NCBI GenBank assembly: GCA_965651695.1
Contig: CBFGTI010000003.1
Coordinates: 1 to 64,000 of the forward strand
Length of the DNA: 64,000 bases
Origin: Imperialibacter sp965651695
GTDB taxonomy: Bacteria; Bacteroidota; Bacteroidia; Cytophagales; Cyclobacteriaceae
Reading direction: 5' to 3'
The position numbers and the translations under genes are program-made. This document shows positions 48,493 to 56,647 of this stretch, one piece after another. How positions within the stretch are numbered: the first letter of the stretch is position 1; every line of letters begins with the position of its first letter. The notes under the pieces are model-generated. The model had not been told where the DNA came from and did not search any database. It saw only the letters and a program-made list of their open reading frames with translations.

Positions 48493-49578
48493 ATGCTGCT
48501 TAACTCCCGTGCTCTGTCGCTGCTTTTGTCGGTTTCTATTTCCGCGGTTACCACGGCTTTCCTTTATCTCGTGCCCGGCGTCACCCTCACGGCCCTGCTG
48601 GTAACGTTCGGTTTATCTTTCTCTTCGTCTTACTTGCTTATCAGCATCGTGCTGGAGTTTTTGTTCTTTAAGGAGATCAACGGCATTTACTCTGCATTTG
48701 AGAAAATACGCAGGAAAGACTTTTCGGATATGGAAGAGCCCAACATAAATCCGCTTAGCCCACTCAAAAAAATTAACGAAGAAATATACTCTTACGCCAA
48801 ATTTAAACAGCGCGAAATAGACGAGCTGAAGAAGATGGAGACTTTCCGGCGAGAGTTTCTGGCGGATGTTTCGCATGAGCTGAAGACGCCGATTTTTGCG
48901 GCACAGGGGTTTGTGCATACGCTTCTCGACGGGGCAGTGGAAGACAAGTCGGTGCGCATCAAATTTCTAAAAAAGGCGGCCAAAAGTCTTGACGGCCTTG
49001 ATATGCTGGTGCACGACCTCCTCACTATTTCGCAGATGGAAACCGGCGAGATAAAGATGCACTTTGAAGACTTTGATGTGCGTGCGCTGGCTGAGGAAGT
49101 TTTCGAACAGTTTGAAGAAAAGGCTTCTAAGAAGGAGATTTCCCTGAAAATGAAACAAAGGAAGCAGCAGCCAATATTTGTTTATGCCGACTTCCAGCGA
49201 ATTTATCAGGTAATGACCAATTTGGTTTCTAATGCTATCAAGTACACCAATGAAGGAGGCGAAGTGCTGGTAGACCTGGAGGAAAGCAAGCATGAAGTAA
49301 CCATCCTTGTGAAGGATACCGGCTATGGCATTCCTCCCGATGATTTGAAAAGGGTTTTTGAGCGATTCTACCGGGTGGAAAAAAGTCGCTCCAAAGAGAA
49401 GGGCGGTACAGGGCTGGGGCTGGCCATTGTAAAGCACATCATTGAGGCGCATGGCAGCAAAGTAAGCGTAACCAGCACCGTTGGCAAGGGATCTACTTTT
49501 TTGTTTAAGCTTAAAAAGAGCCTCCCTGAAGATATAGCCTTGCTGCAGGACGAATCTTACGAATTCGAGGACGAATAA
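48493..49578 (+). CDS. Sensor histidine kinase (PhoR-like)
   Basis: A 361-residue kinase with two N-terminal membrane helices (about 8-26 and 30-55) and almost no periplasmic loop. The phospho-acceptor His is in FLADVSHELKTPIFA. The ATP-binding domain shows NLVSNAIKYTNEGG (N box), DTGYGIPPDDLKRVFERFYRV (G1/F) and GGTGLGLAIVKHIIEAHG (G2). The absence of an input domain suggests sensing through the membrane or a partner protein, as in PhoR/PhoU systems. It is co-transcribed with the regulator at 47798. Confidence 0.92.
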   Translation: MLLNSRALSLLLSVSISAVTTAFLYLVPGVTLTALLVTFGLSFSSSYLLISIVLEFLFFKEINGIYSAFEKIRRKDFSDMEEPNINPLSPLKKINEEIYSYAKFKQREIDELKKMETFRREFLADVSHELKTPIFAAQGFVHTLLDGAVEDKSVRIKFLKKAAKSLDGLDMLVHDLLTISQMETGEIKMHFEDFDVRALAEEVFEQFEEKASKKEISLKMKQRKQQPIFVYADFQRIYQVMTNLVSNAIKYTNEGGEVLVDLEESKHEVTILVKDTGYGIPPDDLKRVFERFYRVEKSRSKEKGGTGLGLAIVKHIIEAHGSKVSVTSTVGKGSTFLFKLKKSLPEDIALLQDESYEFEDE

Positions 49579-49628
49579 GAGCAGCACTCCGCACCGCGCA
49601 GTACGGCGCGGAATGTTGAACGCACATA

Positions 49629-50591
49629 TCAGGCAGCCTTTTGGTCCAATTTTGCTGACAGCTTAGACACAATTTCCGTCAGTCCTTCCTTGTAGCTCCC
49701 GAAAACAGGCCTCCACTTTAGTTTCTGAACGGCCTTATCGTTTTTTGCCTGAAACGACAACTGCACCGCTTTTACGTTATCTTTTCCAAGGCGGAACCAT
49801 GCCGGCAGCGATCTCATTGGTTTCGGGGCGGGCGCACCGATGGTTGCAGCCATATATTCAATGTATTCTTTGGCTTGTACAGGCATTCCGTCGCAAATGT
49901 TGTACGTTTCGCCAATGTGTATTCCGTAGTGTTTCACCACCTGCACAATGGCATTGGCTGCGTCGTCGGCATGTATCATGTTCCAGTACGTATCGCCTTT
50001 GCCAATTATGGTCGCCTCCTGGTTGTGCAGCTGGTCAATTAAGGCCAGCGTGTGGCGGGAGTCTTCTGCATACAGCATGCCCATGCGTAGCACCACGGCT
50101 GGCAGCCCCGACTTCCGTACATAACTCTGTGTTATCTCTTCCATTCTAATGGCCGACTGTAAATCGCCGGGTACCTTTGCTGCTAACGGTGTAGTTTCTT
50201 TTACCAACTTGCCGTTGTGGTTTCCATAGGCCAGCATCACGCCGGGCACTACAAATAGCTTCACTCCGTTCGCCACAGCAGCCTGTGCAAGGCTGTCCGT
50301 TCCTTTCTCCCGCAGGAGGTCGTTGGCCAGCCAATCGTTTGTGCCCAATTTTTGATTGTTTACAGGCACGCTTGATGCCAGGTGCATGATTACTTCCTGG
50401 CCAACCGTAACAGATTTCATCTCCTCTGCATCATAAATATTGCCCCATACCGGCCGTATACCTTGTCGCTCAAGTGTTTGATAGTTGGCAACAGACCGGC
50501 AGAGTGCCGTTAACTGATGGCCTTCGGCTAAAAGTTTTTGAACTACCCTTTTTCCCAATACGCCAGTGGCGCCCGTAACGAAAATTCTCAT
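49629..50591 (-). CDS. NAD-dependent epimerase/dehydratase family protein
   Basis: A 320-residue extended short-chain dehydrogenase. The nucleotide-binding motif is GATGVLGKRVV near the N-terminus. The usual YxxxK catalytic motif is not apparent, so an atypical SDR activity or a binding role is likely. Other landmarks are VIMHLASSVPV and WRPVFGSYKEGL at the C-terminus. Start at ATG 50591. Substrate unknown. It is convergent with the kinase gene. Confidence 0.82.
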   Translation of the reverse strand: MRIFVTGATGVLGKRVVQKLLAEGHQLTALCRSVANYQTLERQGIRPVWGNIYDAEEMKSVTVGQEVIMHLASSVPVNNQKLGTNDWLANDLLREKGTDSLAQAAVANGVKLFVVPGVMLAYGNHNGKLVKETTPLAAKVPGDLQSAIRMEEITQSYVRKSGLPAVVLRMGMLYAEDSRHTLALIDQLHNQEATIIGKGDTYWNMIHADDAANAIVQVVKHYGIHIGETYNICDGMPVQAKEYIEYMAATIGAPAPKPMRSLPAWFRLGKDNVKAVQLSFQAKNDKAVQKLKWRPVFGSYKEGLTEIVSKLSAKLDQKAA

Positions 50592-50999
50592 GTTCTTGTC
50601 CAGTTATTAAAAAGTCACAATTTTATCAATCCAGCATCCGAGGGTGGTTGGTTGAAAAATGCGGGTGCTTAACTCTCGTCATTGATACGGAAAAGGGTAC
50701 ACAGGGTTGGAACTGTTTTCGATTTTAAACGGTATTTCTCGGTATACAAGAGGTATACTTTGATGAAAATGGCGGCCTAAACCGCTGAAAAGCAGGAGCG
50801 TAAAATAGGCGGTGTCGCGCTCAAAAATTTTCTTTTGCCAGGTTCTGGGCAAAGAACCTGCCGGCATTGACTGTAAAATAGGGCATCAAGCATTAACTTA
50901 GCGGCCGGGTTGCATTTTTGTGATTTGGAAGTGCTATTTTTTCAGGCACTGCAAAAGGGCAACTTCCTATTGCGCACAACGATTAATGGAGAGTTTTTG
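50592..50999. other. Gene-free stretch before the VOC gene
   Basis: About 400 bp between the divergent epimerase and VOC genes. I see no Crp-type boxes, repeats or credible small gene here. It presumably holds the two promoters, but no -7 element stands out. Confidence 0.4.
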
Positions 51000-52058
51000 A
51001 TGGAAAGTTTGATTACGGGAGTTCAGCAGGCAGGTATTGGCGTGCCGGATATCGACACTTATTGGCCATGGTACAGCAAAATCTTTGGATTGTCGGTATC
51101 GATTTTTGACGACAGGGCAGAAGCAGCACTAATGACCCCTTACACCGGAGGCGAGGTACACTCCAGAAGGGCCGTGCTTGCCATGAACATGTCGGGCGGC
51201 GGCGGTGCCGAAATATGGCAATTTACGAGCCGCACACCCAGCGTGTGTTCGTTTAACCCTTTGTATGGCGACCTTGGGCTGTTTGCGCTAAAGATAAAAA
51301 CACCTGACATCCGGCTGTTTCAAAAAAGAGCTGCCAAAGAAAACATTGTTGCTTCTGACGTTCTACAAGATGCTTCGGGCGCACCCTATATGTGGGTGAA
51401 GGACCCGATGGGAAACACCTTTCAGGTAGTAGAGCGTAAAAACGACTGGTTTTCCCTTAATGGAAATGTAACGGGGGGCATTTGCGGTGCTGTTATCGGC
51501 GTGTCGTCTGCAGACAGGGCGCTGCCTTTTTACCAGGCGCTTCTTGGCAAATCGGGTATTGTTTACGACGAAGCCTCATCCGGAGACACTTTTGTTGACC
51601 CCGCTAAGCCTGCTGTGAGGCGGGTTTTGCTACGGAAGGAAGCCGAAGAAAAAGGGGCGTTTTCGCGGCTTCTGGGCAGCGTTGAAATTGAACTTGTGGA
51701 GAGGGCCGATAAAAAAGGCCGAAAGTTGTTTGAGGGCCGGTATTGGGGCGACTGCGGGTTTATTCACTTGTGTTTTGATGTGCTGGATATGGAACGCCTG
51801 AAAACGCTGCTGGAGGAAAAAGGGCATTCGTTTACTATAGACAGCAAAGGAACCTTTACCATGGAAGCAGCCGGAGGCCGTTTTGCTTATGTAGAAGACC
51901 CCGACGGTGCACTCATCGAACTGGTAGAGACCCACAAGATTCCCATTATGAAAAAATATGGCTGGTACCTCGACCTTACCAGGCGGAAAAAGAATGACCC
52001 GCTTCCAAAATGGATGTTTAAGGTGCTGGCAATGGCAAGCCCAAAGGCCAGGCATTAA
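51000..52058 (+). CDS. Two-domain VOC (glyoxalase-fold) protein
   Basis: About 352 residues, starting at ATG 51000 (MESLITGVQQAGIGVPDIDTYWPWYSKIFGL), where the first VOC domain begins. There are two vicinal-oxygen-chelate modules: about 5-145 (with MGNTFQVVERKN) and 155-325 (GAVIGVSSADRALPFYQALLG ... AGGRFAYVEDPDGALIELVET). The second ends in the Glu expected for metal binding. Such proteins are dioxygenases, glyoxalases or isomerases; no specific substrate is evident. A basic C-terminal tail follows. It converges with the first TPR-HTH gene with no gap. Confidence 0.85.
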   Translation: MESLITGVQQAGIGVPDIDTYWPWYSKIFGLSVSIFDDRAEAALMTPYTGGEVHSRRAVLAMNMSGGGGAEIWQFTSRTPSVCSFNPLYGDLGLFALKIKTPDIRLFQKRAAKENIVASDVLQDASGAPYMWVKDPMGNTFQVVERKNDWFSLNGNVTGGICGAVIGVSSADRALPFYQALLGKSGIVYDEASSGDTFVDPAKPAVRRVLLRKEAEEKGAFSRLLGSVEIELVERADKKGRKLFEGRYWGDCGFIHLCFDVLDMERLKTLLEEKGHSFTIDSKGTFTMEAAGGRFAYVEDPDGALIELVETHKIPIMKKYGWYLDLTRRKKNDPLPKWMFKVLAMASPKARH

Positions 52059-53708
52059 CTATTGAGTGCTTTTACTAGCGGTGGTATCAAAAGTTAGCAG
52101 AAAATCGCTGAGGTTTTCTTCAGGCTTCAGCTCCAGCTTCTTTTTGAGCCTGTATCGAGCTGTTTTTACACTTTCCGGTGCAATGCCCAGTATTTGTGCG
52201 GCCTCTTTCAGATTGAAGTTGAGTTTAAGCAGTGCACAGAGTTTGAGCTCACTGGAAGTAACATCGGGAAACGCTTCTTTCAGATCGGCGAAAAAATTGT
52301 GATGCACCTGCTCAAAGCGGTTTTTGAAATCTTCCCAGTCGTTGTCGAGCCGGAAGCTCTCTTCAATTTTGTTGTCAAGCGATAGAATTTCCCTGTTGTA
52401 GTTTGCAGGCAGTTCCTTTTTCAGGTTGTTTATGCCGTTCTTCAACTCTGAAAACATTTGGCTCTTTTGCACAAAATTGAGCGTGTAGGCAGTCAGTTCT
52501 CTTTTCTTTTGATCAAGCTCTGCGTTTAGCTCTTTTTGCTTCAACAATGCTAATTCGTGACGTGACTGGAGTATAAGGTGATCTTTGCGCGCCTTCATCC
52601 GGAGAAAATTTAGCACCACAAAGATGAGTATAATAAGCGCTACTGCACAGATGACGATGATGTTGCGTGCTTGCAGGTGTTTTAGATTTTCATTTTCCAA
52701 AAAGGCCAGCTCCTTCTGCTTTTCAGCGTCCTCAAATTTCAGTCTCAGCACTTCAATCTCTTTCTGCACGTTGCTGCCACGGAGCTCTGTGTCAGTTTCA
52801 AACTCCTTCCGCAAAAAATAAAATGCTGAATCAAACTTGCCCGCACTCAAATAATAGTCTTTGAGATGGGAGTAGGCGAGTTGGGCGACGCTCTTTCGGC
52901 CCGTTACGTGAGCCAGGGTAATGGCAGAGTCAGCATAAGCTACACCTTTTTTCGATTCGCCGGTAAGCAAGTAGTTGTGCCCTAGCCCCCTGTAAATGTC
53001 GGAAAGGATGTAAGGATCGCCGTTTGCTGCCAGGCTTCGTGCCTCAAGAAGATTGGTTATCGCTGCATAGTAGAGTCCTATCCGCTCCTGCACGGCACCC
53101 ATATTATTGAGAGCGAGTGCTATGCCAGCTGTGTCACGTAAAAGGGTTCGGTACCGAAGCGAAGTTTCAAAGCAGATTAGGGCGGAATCATATTGATTGT
53201 AGCTGTTGTAGATTACGCCAAGGTTCATGTACCCTTTACTTATGCGAAGACTGTCGCCCAGCTGTTCCAGTATGCGTACTCCCTTCAAGGTCATTTCCCG
53301 TGCCTGGGCAAATTGCTTTAACTCGTCGTACAGCGAACCGAGGTTCACCAAGGCAGTAGCCTGGCTTTGAACATCGCCGGTTTCGCGACTGATTCTTAAA
53401 GCTTCGAGGTAGTGAGGCATAGCTCGTTCATAAAGGTCGCGAGCCCAAAACGATATGCCAATTAAGTTGTGAGCTTTAACTTCCCCTTTCAAATAGCCTA
53501 TTTCCTGCGCCATTTCGAGTGCCGCCAAACCGCACTTTTCTGCCTCTTCAGGTTCAATCATCTTGAACGAATCAGCCGCATTCAGGAGCCAGTCTACAGT
53601 TTCCGGGCTTTGACTTCTCGATTCCACTACGAACAGAAGCGAATCATATTTCTGTGCCGTAGCGAGTGATGCAATGAATGTCAAAAAAATGAAAAGGAAA
53701 TTCTTCAT
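52059..53708 (-). CDS. TPR-transmembrane-HTH regulator, copy 1
   Basis: A 549-residue protein with a signal peptide (MKNFLFIFLTFIASLATAQ), about six TPR repeats (residues 30-310, for example ALVNLGSLYDELKQFAQARE), one membrane helix (about 349-371, VICAVALIILIFVVLNFL), a coiled coil and a C-terminal LuxR-like helix-turn-helix (SELKLCALLKLNFNLKEAAQILGIAPESVKTARYRLKKKL). The layout is typical of Bacteroidota membrane-tethered regulators that sense through periplasmic TPRs. It is a tandem paralogue of the gene at 53721. The last 75 residues of the two proteins are nearly identical while the TPR parts differ. Confidence 0.85.
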   Translation of the reverse strand: MKNFLFIFLTFIASLATAQKYDSLLFVVESRSQSPETVDWLLNAADSFKMIEPEEAEKCGLAALEMAQEIGYLKGEVKAHNLIGISFWARDLYERAMPHYLEALRISRETGDVQSQATALVNLGSLYDELKQFAQAREMTLKGVRILEQLGDSLRISKGYMNLGVIYNSYNQYDSALICFETSLRYRTLLRDTAGIALALNNMGAVQERIGLYYAAITNLLEARSLAANGDPYILSDIYRGLGHNYLLTGESKKGVAYADSAITLAHVTGRKSVAQLAYSHLKDYYLSAGKFDSAFYFLRKEFETDTELRGSNVQKEIEVLRLKFEDAEKQKELAFLENENLKHLQARNIIVICAVALIILIFVVLNFLRMKARKDHLILQSRHELALLKQKELNAELDQKKRELTAYTLNFVQKSQMFSELKNGINNLKKELPANYNREILSLDNKIEESFRLDNDWEDFKNRFEQVHHNFFADLKEAFPDVTSSELKLCALLKLNFNLKEAAQILGIAPESVKTARYRLKKKLELKPEENLSDFLLTFDTTASKSTQ

Positions 53709-53720
53709 GGCGACTAAATG

Positions 53721-55427
53721 TTAGCTAGCTGCCGCACTGGCCGCCGCGCTAGTCGTTTCGCCTTCTTTAACTGGTGCGCCGAATTTAATAATGAAACTAC
53801 TGAGGTCGTCTTCCGGCTCCAGTGCCAGCTTCTTTTTAAGCCTGTATCGTGCTGTTTTTACACTTTCCGGCGCAATACCCAGTATTTGTGCGGCCTCTTT
53901 TAGATTGAAATTAAGCTTAAGTAGTGCACAGAGTTTGAGCTCGCTGGATGTAACATCGGGAAACGCTTCTTTCAGGTCTGAGAAAAAATTGTGATGCACC
54001 TGCTCAAAGCGGTTTTTGAAATCTTCCCAGTCGTTGTCTATTCTGAAGCTTTCTTCCACCTTCTTATTAAACTGCCGGAGGTCGTTTTCGTATTCGTGGG
54101 GTAGCTGACTCTTTATTTTGTTTATGCTTTCTTTCAGCCCCGAAAGTAGTTCGCTCTTTTGAACAAAGTTGAGCGTGTAGGCAGTAAGCTCTCTGTTCTT
54201 TTGCTCGAGTGCAAGCGTGAGTTCCTTTTCCCGCAACAAGGCGTTTTCTAACTGCACGTTGGTAAGCACCTGCTGGGCCTCCAGCACCTGCTTTTTCTTT
54301 GCCGCGCTAAACCTGAGCCATAAAACCCCCAACAAGCCAATAATGAACGTGGCAATAAGGCCGAGAAGCATCAAATTTCGATAAAAGCGCTCCTGGTTAC
54401 GATCATTTTCGAGCAGTGCTATCTCTTTTTCGCTTCTTTCGGTGGTGTATTGCAGTTGAAGCTCCGAAATTCTTTTCGTTGACGCTTCGTTGATCCGTTC
54501 TTTTTCGATCCGCATTTCATTGTTGAAAAAATCGAAAGCCTGCTGATAATTGTTTTGCTCGAGAGAAAGGTTTTTCAAATGTTTATATGCTTCCTGTATC
54601 GACCGTTTCGAGTCGATAGAAAGCGCAGTATTAAGGCCGGAATCCAGGTAAGTGCGGGCAAGTGCAAAATTGTTGTTTAGCATGAAGTATTCGCCCAGGT
54701 TCAGGTAAATACTTGCCTTCAAATTAAGATCACTGTCTTTGTTGTTCAGAGCCAGCGCCTTGCGGTAATACTCAAAAGCCTTTTCGTTTTCACCTTTGTA
54801 TTTATAAATCAGCCCGATGTTGCTATAGCCTCTCGACACGCCGATGGTGTCGTTTAGCACCGTCCTGATGGCCACTGCCTGCTCAAGGAAATAGATGGCG
54901 GAGTCGTATTGAAGCATGTGTTCGTATATAACCCCGGCATTGTTAAGAGCACGGGCTACCCCCAACTCATCGTCTATCGTTTTCAGTACAGCTAACGATT
55001 TTCTGATGTGCACCTTCGCTTTCTCATACTCTTCAAGGTCATCAAAAACCGAGGCGATGCTAAGGTAAATATTGCCTACGCTTCTCGTCTCGCCAAGCTC
55101 CTCATAAATGGGAAGCGCTTTGTAGAACTTTTCAAGTGCCAAATCATAATTATCGATAGCGTTGTAGGCTATTCCCAGAATATGGTTAGAGTTGGCAATA
55201 CCTTTTTGGTAGCCGGTTCGCTCTGCCAGCTGCAGCGATAGTTTGCCCAGCCTTTCCGTTAGCAGGGGGTCGGTGGCCCAGTAGGAAAATGCCTTGTCAT
55301 TAATGCGGTCTATCTTTTCAGGAGTGTCGGGCATTTGTTTAAATGCCGAAAAAAGGGAGTCGGAGTCATTAATTCCCAGAACCGACATAGGGATCAACAC
55401 AATAAGTATAGTTAAGCACCTGGCCAT
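53721..55427 (-). CDS. TPR-transmembrane-HTH regulator, copy 2
   Basis: A 568-residue paralogue of the gene at 52059, with the same order: signal peptide, TPR repeats (ALNNAGVIYEHMLQYDSAIYFLEQA, GYSNIGLIYKYKGENEKAFEYYRKAL), membrane helix (about residues 350-372), coiled coil and C-terminal HTH. It is separated from copy 1 by 12 bp, so both are probably on one message, with this gene first. The C-terminal tail beyond the HTH (PVKEGETTSAAASAAAS) is specific to this copy. Regulatory targets are unknown. Confidence 0.85.
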   Translation of the reverse strand: MARCLTILIVLIPMSVLGINDSDSLFSAFKQMPDTPEKIDRINDKAFSYWATDPLLTERLGKLSLQLAERTGYQKGIANSNHILGIAYNAIDNYDLALEKFYKALPIYEELGETRSVGNIYLSIASVFDDLEEYEKAKVHIRKSLAVLKTIDDELGVARALNNAGVIYEHMLQYDSAIYFLEQAVAIRTVLNDTIGVSRGYSNIGLIYKYKGENEKAFEYYRKALALNNKDSDLNLKASIYLNLGEYFMLNNNFALARTYLDSGLNTALSIDSKRSIQEAYKHLKNLSLEQNNYQQAFDFFNNEMRIEKERINEASTKRISELQLQYTTERSEKEIALLENDRNQERFYRNLMLLGLIATFIIGLLGVLWLRFSAAKKKQVLEAQQVLTNVQLENALLREKELTLALEQKNRELTAYTLNFVQKSELLSGLKESINKIKSQLPHEYENDLRQFNKKVEESFRIDNDWEDFKNRFEQVHHNFFSDLKEAFPDVTSSELKLCALLKLNFNLKEAAQILGIAPESVKTARYRLKKKLALEPEDDLSSFIIKFGAPVKEGETTSAAASAAAS

Positions 55428-55513
55428 ATCAACAAAGAGAACCTTAAATTTAGTAATTCGAAGGAATTAATCTCATCTTTTGCCAGAAGTGAGCAAAAGA
55501 ACGAAAGATGTTT

Positions 55514-56587
55514 TCATTTTCCGGTTGTGGTTACATCAGACTCAACTACCGGAAATAAGGCACTATTGGATCGGCCATACCATTTACGTATGATCTGCTC
55601 CGCGGGTTTGTTTTGTGGCGTATAATCGTTGTTGTTTTCTCCGCCTGCTACGGCATGATCAGGAAACCATTTCCAGAGAAAGCCCCCGGCAAACCACGGC
55701 TCATCCCAAAACACCTGGTACAGTGCCTCGTACGCATTGGCCTGAGCCTCCAGGTTTACCGGCATCTCTTTTCCTCCCAATTCCCAGTGTTTGCCGGTTG
55801 CAAAATCGGAACTTCTGTAACCATACTCGGTAAAAAGAATGCGTTTCTTGTGCTTTTCCGCCAGCTTTTTTAGCGACTCTTTAGGTACTTGCCACCCTTT
55901 TTTAATCCTGTTCACTGCAGGCGTCCGCTCCTCATTCACCGGGAAATACGCATCTACGCCGATATAGTCCAGCTCATCCCAGCAGGGTACGTCCATGTAG
56001 TTGTCCCAATTGGCAGCATAAGTTAACTTACCACTGTAGTTTTGCCGGCAAAGCGCTGCAAGCTTGCGCCAGAAGCCCGGACGGCGCTTGATAGCTTGGT
56101 TGAATTCTGTGCCAATACAAAACATGGAGACGTTGAGCGAATCTGCCACCTTCAGGTATGACATTACATATGCCGTGTAATTAGCTTCCCACAGCTGCCA
56201 GTCTTCTTCGGTTTGCAGCGTAAATTGGCCCGGCCAGCCGTCTCCCTTTACCCATACATGGGGTTTTAGCATTACCTGCAGGCCCTTGTTATGCGCAACG
56301 GTTACCTGCTCGGCCACACCCTTCACCGACTCGCCATACCATTGCCTGCTGTGATTGAAATGAAGCTCCGGTACGTGGCCATTAGCAAAGGCATAGGGGA
56401 TAATAGCTACCCAGCCGGTGTTGAGCGTATCGAGATGATCAAGTTCGGCCCGCCGGGTTGTCTCACGGCCCGCCACCAGCGACACCCCGGTAATTTTTTC
56501 GCCGGGCAAAAATGGGGCTGAATGCATGTAGCATGCAGCGGTAACTGCCACCGCACACAACATCATCCATTTAGCAACAGCTTTCAT
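55514..56587 (-). CDS. GH113-like glycosidase (mannanase type)
   Basis: About 357 residues. ATG 56587 opens a hydrophobic signal with a Cys (MKAVAKWMMLCAVAVTAAC), so it may be a lipoprotein; an upstream ATG adds ten residues. The TIM-barrel features are VMLKPHVWVKGDGWPG, the acid/base candidate in FCIGTEFNQAI, DYIGVDAYFPV and the nucleophile candidate in RILFTEYGYRS. This layout resembles GH113 beta-mannanases. Together with the GH130-like protein at 36670 it could act on mannosides, but the genes are 18 kb apart. It precedes no other sugar gene locally. Confidence 0.82.
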   Translation of the reverse strand: MKAVAKWMMLCAVAVTAACYMHSAPFLPGEKITGVSLVAGRETTRRAELDHLDTLNTGWVAIIPYAFANGHVPELHFNHSRQWYGESVKGVAEQVTVAHNKGLQVMLKPHVWVKGDGWPGQFTLQTEEDWQLWEANYTAYVMSYLKVADSLNVSMFCIGTEFNQAIKRRPGFWRKLAALCRQNYSGKLTYAANWDNYMDVPCWDELDYIGVDAYFPVNEERTPAVNRIKKGWQVPKESLKKLAEKHKKRILFTEYGYRSSDFATGKHWELGGKEMPVNLEAQANAYEALYQVFWDEPWFAGGFLWKWFPDHAVAGGENNNDYTPQNKPAEQIIRKWYGRSNSALFPVVESDVTTTGK

Positions 56588-56647
56588 ACTGATCTTTAAC
56601 GACAAGAAAGGGATCAATATGGGGTTTTGCCCCGAAAAGGAAAAGTT

